From NCBI RefSeq assembly GCF_030445035.2, contig NC_080683.1, forward strand, positions 90,729,675-90,793,674: a stretch of DNA of 64,000 nt. The letters are read 5' to 3'. The position numbers were made by a program, and so were the translations under genes. The DNA is from Dasypus novemcinctus (taxonomy: Eukaryota > Chordata > Mammalia > Cingulata > Dasypodidae). The notes under the pieces are model-generated. The model did no database searches. It was not told where the DNA came from and saw only the letters and a list, made by a program, of their open reading frames with translations. Shown here one piece after another: positions 46,880-59,360 of the stretch (position 1 is the stretch's first letter; every line of letters starts with the position of its first letter).

Positions 46880-48290
46880 AAGAATCTAAAGCAGTTCTTA
46901 CTATCAAAGAGGGACAGGACCCACTCTGATCAATGTGACTACATAAAAATAAAAAATTATGCATGTCAAAAATTACTCTAAGCAACATGAGAAAATGAAA
47001 AAGTAGAAAAAATAGTTGCAACTTATTATAAATAAAGGGCTAAATTTTCTAGTAAAGAGTTTTTAAAATAAATTATTATAAATCAACATCCCAAAAGAAT
47101 TCGAGCAAAGGATATGAACGATTCACTTACAAGGAAAAACAAATGGCTCTTAAATACACCAAAATATGCTTAACTTCGTTTATAAAAAGGGAACCACAAA
47201 TGAAAATCATAACATTTTCTAATTATTAGATTAGCAAATATGGAAAAGCTTGATAACACACGGTATGGTGAGGATGGGGAACAGTGACTTTCATACACTA
47301 TGGATAGAAGCGTAAGTTAATGTAATTTCTAAGGATAACAATTTTGTAATATTGTGTCCTCCTATAGCCAGCAATTCTACTTTTATGCACTCATCCCACA
47401 AATACTATAAAATGACAAATATTCAAAATGTCATGTGTACATTATTGCTAATTATAGCACTGTGTGTGTAAGCAAGAGAGTATTAAAAACAACCCAAATG
47501 TCCATAAATGGAAGTTGGATGAAATAAATATGAGAACATCCATATAATGGAATATTCACTATGGATTTTGGTTATTGTTTGCCACCCATAAATCCCACAA
47601 AACATAGTGACTTAAAACAATAATAAAAATTATCTCTCACAATTCCGTGGATTGACTGGGTTTAGCCGAGCAGTTCTTTTCTATATAGTAACAAACAGCT
47701 AAAGTTGTAGTCATCAGAGACTGAACTGGGCTGGAGTGTCTGAGATGGATGGCTGACCAGAGCTTAAGCTTCTTCCAGCATGGTGCCAAATTCCAAGAAA
47801 GAACTTGCCAGGGCATAAAGCGGCATACTCTTAAAGCTCAGCCTTGGGTGTTATACAACATCATTTCTTCCTCATTCTATTGATCAGAACAAATTACAGG
47901 ACGAGCCCATGTACCAGGTGAGGCTACATAGACTTCCTCTCTCAAAGAAGGGTGACTAAGAAGTTGTGACCATCTTTAATTAGACTATGCATCTGTGAAA
48001 TGGAAAAAGTAATGCTCTGTGTACTGATTTAGAATAGTGCCTGGGACCTATTGTTAAGTGATGAGCGTATGACAGTGTGTATAACACGATAGCATCTATG
48101 TGTACAAAAAGTGTGGGTGGGGGGAATAGACTTCGCTGTTTGTTTATGCCAAGAATATCCCTAGAGACTACACAAGAAATTGTGTAGCTAGGTCCAGGAG
48201 TGGAAGAATATTTACTGATATGCCTTGTACCTTTTAATTTTTAAACAGTTGCAACGTATTACCTATTTTTAAAAGTTAAACTAAAATTGC
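46880..48290 (+). repeat. Old LINE-1 ORF2 3' end, interrupted by an LTR
   Basis: 'tgactacataaaaataaaaa', 'attagattagcaaatatgga', 'gccagcaattctacttttat', 'aacaacccaaatgtccataa' and 'ccatataatggaatattcac' are collinear with the end of L1 ORF2. The sequence resumes at about 47990 ('acacgatagcatctatgtgt', 'tatgccttgtaccttttaat'). The gap is the LTR at 47565-47985. Confidence 0.75.
47565..47985 (-). repeat. Old ERVL-MaLR-like LTR, minus strand
   Basis: 'catagtgacttaaaacaata', 'tctctcacaattccgtggat', 'ttctattgatcagaacaaat' and 'gttgtgaccatctttaatta' have the same family character as 42500-43250. Confidence 0.55.
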
Positions 48291-48607
48291 AACTTGTTAA
48301 GACTTACAGGCTACCTCTCCTGAACTAAAAACAAGGCATGTTTGGTATGAAACAGGAATTCAAAATCTATCCCTAAAATTCTATCATTTTGATCGTGATT
48401 GTATTCATAGGATGATTGGAGCCCATACTAGGGAATGGAGAACTGACTCCCTGAATTGGGAGAGCGTGATCCAGGGTGGTAGCCGTAAAGAGGTGGCTTT
48501 TAAGCTGGGTGAAAGAGGGGGGGAGGGGGTTTGGCCTGCAAATATTGATGTTGCAGTAAGAAGAAATTGAGAGTGGTAAAGAATAATGACTTCTGTTTTT
48601 TGGTGGG

Positions 48608-48641
<34 letters not shown>

Positions 48642-50539
48642 TGTGAATTTGCAATGCTTCCATCAACACAGTGATGAGATTTTTCTTTGGCCTACTCAGG
48701 AACAGAGAAAGCAGATGACAAATTGATCCTGAACTGAGGATGGGCAGGACACTGTTTTATTTGGGGCATCACTTTTTGACTAATAAATCTAAACTTACAA
48801 TGCTGGGGCATGGTTCTAGTAACCGTATTTTATAAACCCAAATAAAGACATATGGTTTAACAATGGTTCTGACATTTTAATAATTTGTTAGTACATTTAC
48901 CTGAAAAGACAATATAATATACAATAAACAAGTGTATTGGTCCCAGGCCAGAAAACCCAGGAATCACAGTTTATGTATACTTTATGGAAATGAAGTTTAA
49001 AATGATAAGTAATAACAATGCAAAATTTAAACACTTTCAAAATTTAAAATACAGCCATATTAAGTTAGACTATAAAGTTCTTGAGAAAAGAGACCGCTTA
49101 CTAGCAGTGTGTCCCAATACTCCCCATGCATCCTTGTCGCCCCTCTGCTTAAGTTATTAGTTGGTGATTTTATTTGTATCTTTTAGGGAGATGCTTCCTC
49201 GCTAGAATAACATTCTTTTCCCCCCAGAAGGATGGGTGTATTCTTTCTTGTTCTACTCCTAGTTTAAGGAACAGGCTACTTTCCTGCTCAGATTCCAAAT
49301 TCCTTAGGAAAACAGAAGCTGCAACAAAACCACACCAGTAACTTCCACTAACATGTCAGTTTTAAAACAACTTGAGAAAGGTCAGCCTATTTTACTTCCT
49401 TCTATTGTTGAATTTACTGAGTTCCTGATTATATTACAGTCTGGTGGTGATTTTTAAAAGAGATTCCTTTATCTGTTTTAGTTTTCTACGCAACATAAAT
49501 TAGCCAGGAGATTTCTTTTCATGCTGAATACTATTTGTCTTGGGAAAAGATTAGCTGTGATAAAAACCGTTATCTTTGGTGGCCTTTGCTAGAACATCAG
49601 TGACACTGGAGCAGAAACCTGGCTAAGAGATCAGGTAGAAGAGAGCCAAGGAAAGCTCACCAGTGACATGAAAAGGTCACTGGAGTGAACCATTTTAACT
49701 GCCAAAGTCGATTATGTACTAAATTTAGACTTATTGAGAATATAGTTTTAGCCTTCTGGCTATGATTTCCTTTTGTTTTGTTTTCTACATTACTTGAAGC
49801 TATGGCTTTGTCCTAATTACCTGAAAATGCACATTTATACCACGTATAGGGGTTAAGCTTAGTATGACATGCAGAAAACTGTTTATAAGGAAGTCTTTTT
49901 GTCTATCTTATGGAAAATTCAGAATAACATGTCATTTTATATTTCTCATTTTACCAATTATACTATTTAACTTTTGAACTACTAATTCTACTTTAAGCTT
50001 TTCCACGGTTTTCAACATTATCTATATATTTTAGGTCATGCTTTAATATTCCACAGACAATACTTGGTATTTAAAGTGAAATTCAATGTATTCAACTTGA
50101 AAAGAGAGCAGCATTTGACATTTAACAGTCCACTTAAATGAGTTCGCAATCTCAGCTTAAATCAATCCCTGTGTAGATGATCTATACAGCATACTACATG
50201 AGTTACAGGATTTTGACTTTCGTGGGTTTCATAAAGTTTTAAAATTAATTGAAAATTTAAAATACTTACTATTGTATTTTATTAGATCAAGTAGCATACA
50301 AACTTGAATCCAAAACAAACAACTGGGTGGGAACATGGAGAGCTGGATGGGAGGAGATGACGCCAGGTCATGCATGTTGACAGCATTATTTCTTTCCCTG
50401 AGCACTTGAGTGTGTTCCAATGGCAAGTCTGCATTTCGACTTGCATTACGGCAATTTACCAGATGAATGTTCTGAAAGCAATCAAGTACATGTGCCTCAT
50501 CAGTGTTTAGAAATTGGGTTCCCAAACGGGACCAGTGGT
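48291..50539. other. Unassigned intergenic DNA
   Basis: No gene. A (TTTTG)n simple repeat lies at 48611-48637. Otherwise it is unique AT-rich sequence. Confidence 0.4.
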
Positions 50540-50735
50540 GCAGAGCAGTGGGTGTCTGCTGGAGATGAGAGGCACGACCTTGGGTAATTTACCTGACCAT
50601 GGGCCTCACGTTCCTCAGCTGCAAAACAAGGAGAATAACAGAACCACCTCTCAGGGTGGTTGCAAGGATTAAATGTGGTAATAATCTATGTAAAGTGCAG
50701 CATTGGGAGCAATGGCTGGCACACGGCAAGCCCTC
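50540..50735 (+). repeat. MIR SINE remnant
   Basis: 'gaccttgggtaatttacctg', 'ctcagctgcaaaacaaggag', 'gggtggttgcaaggattaaa' and 'aatggctggcacacggcaag' match MIR in order. Confidence 0.8.
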
Positions 50736-52424
50736 AGACATGGCAGGGAAGATGCTGTCCGGTTCTTAAGTTAGGTATAGACTCCAGACGAGCCATAAAA
50801 ATGGTGGGTGTTTTAGAAGGATGTCTTTCTCTAGAGGTGAAAAAGATTAGGAGGACCAAAAGGCCTGGGTTCTTTGAAAGGATTGTGAAGGAGGAGAGGG
50901 ATAATTAAGCATTTTGTTTATACCAGTGTGGAAATGGGCTTAATTTATTAGCTGGAAAGCTTTAGCTTCAGTTTTGTAGACTTCCTGGCACATTGCATGG
51001 TAAAATACCGTTGAGCTGGAAATTGCAAAGAAAGGAAATCTACTTGATGTCAGTCAAGATGGCATTAATAAACTTTGAAGTTTCCCCATGTCCTTTCTAT
51101 CAGATATGAAGTAGAGTGATTTGACATAAATATGCTGTTGTCTACAGGAAAAAAGCTGGATTCAGGAACAATCAGGATCACTTAACAGGGAGAATCACTT
51201 TACCCTGGGTCTCTTGCTAGCAAGTCGGCCACCAAGCTTCCTTGGTTGGGTTCCAAGACCAGTGAACCTTGCAGGAAGTTTCACTTCGGAGCAAACTGTT
51301 TAGGTGAGGATTAAGCCCTAGGCATATGCTATTTGACTTACAATGGAAAGTGACATCTAATAGCCCATTTAAATTTTGTTAGCCATCTCAGTTTGAATCA
51401 CAGCGTAGATATTACATATTGCATGCTACATGAGTTAGAGAATTTTGATTGGGTCATTCTAGTCTTTTTATATTTACCATTGCATTTAATTACATAAAGT
51501 AGCATACCAACTTAAACTCAAAACTATTTTTAAACCAAATTTCATTCAGAACATATGTAAAAAATAATTGGTATAAATTGTATTTTAATAAAGCAAATAT
51601 AAAGAAAATATAGAGAAACACTGAAGCATCTGAATGTTACAATAATTAAATGTTTTAGTTCAAAGATACTTTGAAGATCGTTTCATTTGCCCACCTCTCC
51701 TCCTGTTATAGGTGGGCTGCCTCATTTTGCTCAATGTCAGGATAAGTGGCAGTCCTCGAAGTTCTGCAACACAGGGCCTACGTAGCTCTATCTGGTGCCC
51801 TGGTAGTAGATGAAAAAATGGAGGTAAACAGACTTGTCCTGGGCCTTCCAAGAGGCTGAACTTCTTTCTGGCCTCTAGGACCTTTTCCGAACTCTATATC
51901 GTTGAAGTAAAAGTTGACCTGCTAAATCTAAATTCACTATATACCCCAGGCCACATTGTTCAGTTAAAATCAGCAGGGTAAACAAACTGACCTAAATCTC
52001 AAAAATTCATGCCTCACAGGGGACTGGATTGTTTTTGAAATGGAATTTTAAAATGCATTCAAAGGAAGGACATAGGATGAAACATAGTGTAAAATGTGTT
52101 CATAAAAAAATCCACAATTCCCTTGGGATGGAAGGTGGGCAGAGTTTACATGGAAGGAGCCAGGCCTGGAACTTTCTGGCAGCATAAAACTCAGTGAGTT
52201 GCTGGGTAATATGGTACCCAGTCCAGCAGTGCCCTAGCTCTTAGTGGTTTTCCATCTCAGCATTTTAATTTTATGGGCTCATGGTCCAGGTCAAAGGATT
52301 CTCATAGAAGCAGGGATCCTTTGCAGAACCTATAAAATGTAGGTAAGAGAAGTCATAGAGGGAGCACTAAAGGAGGTATTGGGGGGAAATTGGGAGCGTG
52401 GAGCAGCAAGCAGAGGTAGGGCTA
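50736..52424. other. Unassigned intergenic DNA
   Basis: I see no gene, RNA or named repeat. Confidence 0.4.
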
Positions 52425-52740
52425 AAAAAAAGTAAGATTTTATTCAAGTATATAATTCATACATGTACAAACATAAACAATACATGTATAATAAAATTTT
52501 TGAATTTGCAAAGCAAACAAACATATCATCATACAAGGCTCTCATACATCTCCCCACCACCCACACCTGTGAAACATTTATTACAAACTATGAGAAAACG
52601 CCGTCAAAACATTACTACGCTATAGCCCTTATCTTACAGTTGGTGTGATTTCCCCCACCCCAATCCATCCAATTATTAACACCCGGTATTAGTATTGCAT
52701 ATTTGTTACCAAGATGTTTATTTTTGCATTTGAGGAAATG
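52425..52740 (-). mobile_element. LINE-1 3' UTR terminus, minus strand
   Basis: 'gtataattcatacatgtaca', 'tcatcatacaaggctctcat' and 'ccatccaattattaacaccc' form the same family of L1 3' ends as 57005-57165 and 41935-42440. Confidence 0.6.
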
Positions 52741-53724
52741 CATCCAACGTAGATGTCACTCATATCGTTTGAATTTCAAAATAGATAGAAGCATATTTAA
52801 ATCGAAGCTTTCAGCTTTATTTTTAAAATCCTGGTGACTTGTTCAAAACATCGTCACTGTGACCCAACCTTCCTTGCCTTTGCCCCCGAAGGGCAGAAGT
52901 GTCGTTTACTTTTTCGGCTTCTCTCACAACATTCAGCCTTATGACAAGGAGCAAGATGGAGTTAGCCATATTAAATTCATCTTGTATTAAGGCAAGGGAA
53001 AGGGACAAAGAGATCCTAACTTTTAGGATGCTATTCATTCTTACAAATATACCATATATGTGCTCTTTGGTTTGTCAAAGCATGCTAATTGGGTGTGAGC
53101 CTTTATTTTTTTTCACGGTCCACAAAGACTTACTCAAAATCACAACCCACTTCAATGAAAACAACGAAAAAAGCAGGCTGGCCGGCATTGAAAATGCTGG
53201 CAGAAAAAAGCTGAAATCTGTTGGTAATTTTATAAGGTTTCTGTGCTGATTACTGTTTGGGCAGTGTCCACATCACTGATGAGGAGTTCACACATTTGCA
53301 GCTGCCCTAGGAGCAAGACAACAGCTGCACAAGAAAGCAGGCAAGGATTGTTCTGACAATTAAAAGAGCTGGTTACTGCTAATGCTCATTCATGACGAAT
53401 TTCAAGAAAATGAACAACCAAATGCTGGCTCTCTGAGGCCATATGGTACAGCGAGAAAGGATCCAGCCCACAGTCAACGTACCAGGTTCCTATCTGGGCA
53501 CTGCCAACCACTAGCTGGGAAGGGCAGTTGTCCGCTGACGTGTGCCCAGACCTAAACAAGGGTCTTTAACTCAGAAAGGAAGAACCTGCTGCTTCGGTAA
53601 CCCAAAGGAAGTGAGAAAAATAAAGCCAGAGCTTGACTGACAGTGGAAACCTCAGGCAGGACAGAAAGGATCAGGCTAAAAGAGAAAGTGACTGAGAAGG
53701 GTTACGTGTAATGTAATAATACCT
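52741..53724. other. Unassigned intergenic DNA
   Basis: No gene supported. A pair of overlapping frames at 52823-53249 has no recognisable protein. Confidence 0.35.
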
Positions 53725-53890
53725 CTCACTCATGTAGTGCTTACATGTACCAGGCACTTTTCATATATTATTTCTAATTTTTAAAACAAGCTTTAACCAG
53801 AAAGTCTAATTCTACCCAGTTGAGAAAGCTGAGGTTGAGAGAGTTACCTGAGGTTGGTCACACAGCTGGTGGTCAGGGCTGCCTCTTCTT
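53725..53890 (+). repeat. MIR SINE remnant
   Basis: 'gtgcttacatgtaccaggca', 'gagaaagctgaggttgagag' and 'ggttggtcacacagctggtg' match MIR. Confidence 0.75.
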
Positions 53891-54659
53891 CCCTGTAATT
53901 TAAGATTTGGATGAAACTTTTAGATGATTCATGCTGCACAGGGTAAAGTAGGCCTGTGAATCAGAAAGATTCCTATTCTGTATAGTCTCAGATGTTCTCA
54001 CTTGATGGCAAAACTCTTTCAATAGCTTGTAATGAGAAGAGGGCTCATGAAAAGGAGGAAGAAAGAGAGGAGGAAAGGAGAAATCCAGGAGAAAGAAGGG
54101 AAAGAGGAAGGGAAAGATGGAAAGAAAATGTAAGAAAGTAAGAAATACTTTATTATGAATTATCATAATAAAAAGGACCTGGATAAAGACATTGTATTTT
54201 CTGAAAAGTAATGAAGTGTTGATTCCCATGTTCTGTACTCTGGGTCCTGGGACTCATTCTCTTCAGTTGTAACAACTGATTCAAAGGGAGCTTCAGACAG
54301 AGGGCAAGTGATTTTGCCAAGTCAAGGAGTCACAAAATGGACACTCAACACAACAGAAAGCATTCTTATAAGGGGTAGATCTGCTTTATTTATTTTGATA
54401 AGTTCAGGTTTGTTTTGATCATTACATTGCTATCAACTTTATAGCAGAGGTGCTACAAAATATTACACAAACCAGTGAAGTTTAATAATAGGGGGTCATA
54501 GAACAATTATGGAATCTTAAATTATTTGCAGAGAAGCAGGGTGAGTGTGTATGTGCATGTGGTGCTCTCTGTGCTTGCCTTAATACTTAAATCAGTGTTA
54601 GATTCAGAGGTCCTTGTCTACTTACAAAAACTTGCAAATATGTGAATGTAGAATCATAT

Positions 54660-55110
54660 GTTGCAACTATAATAATTATAACCACTAACATTTATTGAAC
54701 TCATGCTTTGTTAGCAAGGCCTTCCTGAACCAACTACTTATAATTGCACCCCTAACAATCTCTCACCTACCCAACTTAATTTTTCAGAACAGCCCTCACA
54801 GCCACTCCCTTAAAATTTTATGTTATTTGCTATTTTATCTCCCTTCACATAATGTAAACTCCCCAGGACTGGGGTTGACCTGTTTTATTCACTGCTGTAT
54901 TCCCGTGCCTGGTCCAAGGCCAGCACATAAGAAGTATGATAAGTTCTAGTTGAGTGAATGCTATGTACCAAAAAGTATACTTCTACTTACTTTCATTTTC
55001 TCATTTGATTATCACATCATTCCCAGACAGGAAATGAGTAGTTAGAGGGTTGAGTTACTTGCTCAAAGTCACAAAGACCTTCTGATTCCATATCCCTTAA
55101 ACAACAAGAA
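54660..55110 (+). repeat. MIR remnant split by an L2 3' end
   Basis: MIR-like 'cactaacatttattgaactc' and 'tacttgctcaaagtcacaaa' flank an L2-like insert ('gtaaactccccaggactggg' to 'tcccgtgcctggtccaaggc') at about 54710-54955. Confidence 0.6.
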
Positions 55111-55804
55111 CCACCACGTCATGGAGTAGCAGCTCGTGTGTGTGTACGCACATGTGTTTGTGCATGTGAGTGTGCATCTTAATCCCTAAGTTAGATTGTA
55201 TTTAACAGGACTTTCTCATTAAAAAACTCCGTTATATTCAACTGAAAGATGATGACAACACAAAATGGAACAGTTAAGAAGTAGAAATGTTTAATTTTCT
55301 CTAGTCACTGCCAAAAAGAGAATTGTCTGTGGGAGTGAAAAAACCATAACTCAGTGAAATTCTCCTTTCTTCACATTTTTCTCATAATAGGTTGCACACA
55401 TAAAAATCAAATTTCCCATTTTCCTTTAATTTCAAATAAATATACAAGTCTAATATTTTCTCTGAGTACTACATGTCTTGCCATCTTAAAATTTCAGAAT
55501 AAGAGAAGGTTTGATTTTTATGCTCATCCAGACCAACTCTTTCCAGCTCTCTTTTTTTAGCCCCAACCAAGGTAGGGGGGACACTAAATACATCCATTTT
55601 GAACCCTGGAATGGTGTCATGTGTCCCTGGGCAACACACTAGACATCTAGGAACACAGAGGTAAAACCAAGGAAGCGTAAAATACAGCATGTTTGTATTA
55701 TGGTGGTATTGTCGATAGGACCCTTATTTAAGTTTAGTTTTTCTTTTTTCAGCCTCTCAAGTTAAATTTAAACATTGCAAGTCTCAATTAGGCCATGAAA
55801 TTAT
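55111..55804. other. Unassigned intergenic DNA
   Basis: A (TG)n-like tract lies at 55136-55175. No gene or named repeat. Confidence 0.35.
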
Positions 55805-56025
55805 AGGAAGCAATATGGCATCATTTAGAGCCAGGAGAACTGGATTCAGATCCCACTTCTGCCATTGCTTGCTCTGGGACCTTGGACAATTCAGAACTCA
55901 TTTCCTCAACTGAGAAGTGAAATAATAATGCTGCCCTGGCTGTTTCCTTGGGTGGAAGATCATAATTAGACAGAATGCATGAGGGCTTTGTAAACTGTAA
56001 AAAGTGTTCTGCCAATGTTAACATT
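55805..56025 (+). repeat. MIR SINE remnant
   Basis: 'gagaactggattcagatccc', 'gggaccttggacaattcaga', 'ctcatttcctcaactgagaa' and 'gggctttgtaaactgtaaaa' follow the MIR consensus. Confidence 0.8.
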
Positions 56026-56429
56026 TTACTCAAGAGATTTTAATATACTTTGTGCAGAACAAGGAAGGAGAATTGAAATGATATCATTTTTCATTTGTTG
56101 CTTTATACTATAATGTAGATACAATAGATAACTATATTTAATATTTATAGTCGTTTCAATAAACACTACTTTGTCAAAGCTAATCCATATTAAGCAAAAT
56201 AAGCCTCACAATATTTATCTATGGGCAAGTCAGATTTGTTTTGCATGAAGTACTTTTTCCACAGATTTAAAAATATATATGTATTTTTAGTATAACAAAC
56301 TTTATTTTTAAAGTATATTAGATTACCGATAAATTACATCGAATGAACAACCCTGTGATTATACTAAAAGCCATTGGTAGTACACTTTGGATAGATGTGT
56401 GTTATGTGAATATATTTCAGTAAAACTAC

Positions 56430-57005
56430 TTTTTAAAAAGTATAAGGGATTCCCATATAATTTACCTCTCCCCTTCCTACATCTTCCCCTATTAATAACA
56501 TCTTACAATCAGTTGGTACATTTGTTAAAATTATTTTTTAAGATTTATTTTTATTTGTTCCCCGCCCCCCCTTCTCCTGCTGTTGTCTGCTCTCTGTGTG
56601 TTCTTCAGTGTCTGCTTGTTGTCTAGGCAGCTCTGGAAACTGATCCTGGGACCTTCTGGAGTGGGAGAGAGGCAATTACTCTCCTGTACCACCTCAGCTA
56701 CCCTGTTCTGCGTCTTCTTATTTTCTCTCCTCTGTGTCTCTTGTTGCATCATCTTGCTACACCAGCTCTCCGCATCGGTGGGCACTCCTACGCGGGGCAG
56801 CTTTTCCTGTGTGAGGAGGCATTCCCACGCAGGGCTGCTCTCCTGTGCGTGGCCACATTCCCAAATGGGCCGGCACTCCGTGTGGACCAGCTTGCCCTCA
56901 CCAGGGGTCCCTGGGCACCACAGTTGGTTGAGCCACATCTATTTCCCCATTTGTTACAATTGATGAATAAATATTGAAGCATTGCTACTAAATTTTCCAC
57001 AGATT
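56430..57005 (-). mobile_element. LINE-1 3' UTR fragment, minus strand, split by a SINE
   Basis: 'gggattcccatataatttac', 'ctattaataacatcttacaa' on the left and 'tttgttacaattgatgaata' on the right are collinear with the L1 3' UTR seen at 19196-19330. The SINE at 56534-56947 separates them. Confidence 0.65.
56534..56947 (-). mobile_element. DAS-type SINE, minus strand
   Basis: T-rich left end, body with 'tctgtgtctcttgttgcatc', and the head at the right ('gaaatagatgtggctcaacc' reversed). Flanks catttgttaaaatt and catttgttacaatt are the target-site duplication with one mismatch. Confidence 0.88.
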
Positions 57006-57330
57006 TTTAAAAATTTATTTTTATTATACTTTTTTTCATTAAAAATTTTTGCTTATGTATATCATTCATATATGAACGTATATGAACAATAAGTAAATAG
57101 TTAAAGTTGTGAATTTACATACATACATAACATCATACAGGGCCCCCATATTTGTTATACATTTTTGAATGGATAATATATTCATATGATTCAAAAACTA
57201 CAAAGATTAACAGAAAATTAACAAAAGTAACCTTCCCATTGTCTTAAAATTGCCCACTCCCTAGGACCCTCCACTAGTTAACCTCTGTATAAGTGACTTA
57301 CATATCCTTCTGGAGGGTTCTTTATACATG
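57006..57330 (-). mobile_element. LINE-1 3' end fragments, minus strand
   Basis: 'atatatgaacgtatatgaac', 'catcatacagggcccccata' (L1 3' terminus) and then 'gattcaaaaactacaaagat' to 'ccctaggaccctccactagt' (older L1 3' end). Confidence 0.55.
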
Positions 57331-58929
57331 TGCAAGCTTTAGGTGTTTTCTGCAGTAACAGAGGCTTCTTTTGGCTTGGGATGGGAGGAAGGGAGGGCTA
57401 ACTCTTCTAGGCCACTACCCAAGGTGCCCAGGCCATGTTGGTTGAGTGGCAGAGCCAGATTTGGACTTCCCTCTCTAAGTCCCAAGTTGGTATTCTGTCT
57501 GGTGAACCAGACTGGAGAGGGCTGGAGATGGACGTCACAGAAACAACAAAGCGAATGGAAGTGGGAATAGGGGAGGAGAAAAGCAGACAAGTTGTGTTGA
57601 GCCTCTACCCAGCCAAAGGTCTCAGTTCAGGAACCACAAGTGATTGTGCTCACCTGCAACCGGGTGACCAACCTCACCCCAAGCTGAGGAACGATATGCC
57701 TTGGGATGTCTTACCCAGAGAGGTGCTCAGGTGAGTTCCCTGGAATGTCACTGACACACGAAGGAAGTCCAAGGTAAGCAGGGTAGAGTGAACCCACAGG
57801 GTTCTTGTAGGTAGAAGCACAGGGAGAAGCAGATGTGCTTCAGTGGAGAAGTTTCCCCAGGTGAAGCCAGCGGTCCATAGCACCACATTAGCCTGCATAG
57901 CCTAAGCCTGGGGGCAGGTCAATAAGTGACCCCCAAAAGTGAGACCTTCTCTGCTATTTATTAGACAAGATTGCGGTTTTGAAGAGCCTACTGAGGAATG
58001 GATGACCCAGAATTGTGCAGGGTGGGTGTTCAGACACCCATTTTCACCACTTGGCAATGTTCATTTGAAATGCATTGGCCTAATGAGTAACCTCTCAGTT
58101 TATCCTTAATCTAATTAGCTTGTTCTGGAGTGCCTTGAGATTCTGAGATGATGTAAGATATTTAGTCAGAAAATTCCTGGAACTTGCAGAAGTTTGTTTC
58201 TAAATGGTTGACCTGGTTTTCTGTGAGGATTGTGAGTGTGTGTATATGTGTGTGTGTGTGTGTTCCTTTGAACACTGTATTCTTAAAAACAAACAAAAAC
58301 TATCGATTACAAAGCGGCCACAGAATTGGTGGGATTTGTTGGTGTCTTACATGTGTGTTTCTCCCTAGCTGTCTTCAGCCACTCCAAAATAACCCAAGAG
58401 TGCTAGTTTAATCTCAAAATATTTCTAAACTTGTGTTTTTGCTGCATTATGATATCCTAAAAAGTTTCTTTCTAGTATATCTTAATTTTTTTTCTGTCAT
58501 TTTTTTCACATATGTCCATTTTCTTAAATCAGCAATGTAACACTTAGAAGGCAGTGTGTGGATGTCTGTCCCAGAATAGTCACTCAACAGGAAACACCTT
58601 GGAGTCATGGAACTTTGTTTTGCTTTCTTCTTTTCTTTCTTTAATTTTATGCCGCACTTCACAGTGTGCCCTCATCAAAGAACTGGGTAAAGGGAAAGAT
58701 GCTGGAGACTGTCAACTTGTTTGTATCTGTCAAAACTATTTCAGGATTTAAACAATTAGTTGTATGAGTCAGCACTTGCAAAAGAAGAAAGAAAAGGCTA
58801 GAGTGGTGTATTGTGAGAGTTTGAAAGCTTACTATGTCTCAGCAAAACTTAAAGCTTGACCAAAATCTCAAACGTAATTCTGCCATGCCACTGAATTATT
58901 GATTCGATTCAAAGTCATTGTAGCATCCT
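57331..58929. other. Unassigned intergenic DNA
   Basis: No gene. (TG)n simple repeat at 58234-58262. Frames at 57339-57734 have no recognised family. Confidence 0.4.
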
Positions 58930-59360
58930 TTTTATAGCAAAGGTTTGAAAAACTTAATTAACCATCTTCAGGGGACTGTTTAACACACTATGGTAGCCAT
59001 CAACAAATTGGAATACTTTAGATAGTTTAAAAGAAAGAGCAACAATATCCAAAATATATTGTTTTAAAAAATCCAAGGTGCAGAACAGTGCTGGGCATGT
59101 GTGTGTGTGTGTGTATAAATATAAATAGTATTATATAAAATAATTTAAAAATATGTATATTAACATACTCTATGATATATATGCAAAAATATACCTGGAA
59201 GAATATACAGAAGCTGGTAAACTCTGGTGAAGGAAACAGATAGTTAAAGGTTGAAAGTAGAAGGGAGATGTTGCTTTTCATCACATATATACCCTTTTAT
59301 AACTTGTTGATTTATGTACTACAAATATATTATTAATACCTATTCAAAAGGTAAATATGT
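58930..59360 (+). repeat. Old LINE-1 3' end
   Basis: 'ggtagccatcaacaaattgg', 'gaatatacagaagctggtaa' and 'aatacctattcaaaaggtaa' match an ancient L1 3' terminus. A (TG)n tract lies at 59097-59114. Confidence 0.6.
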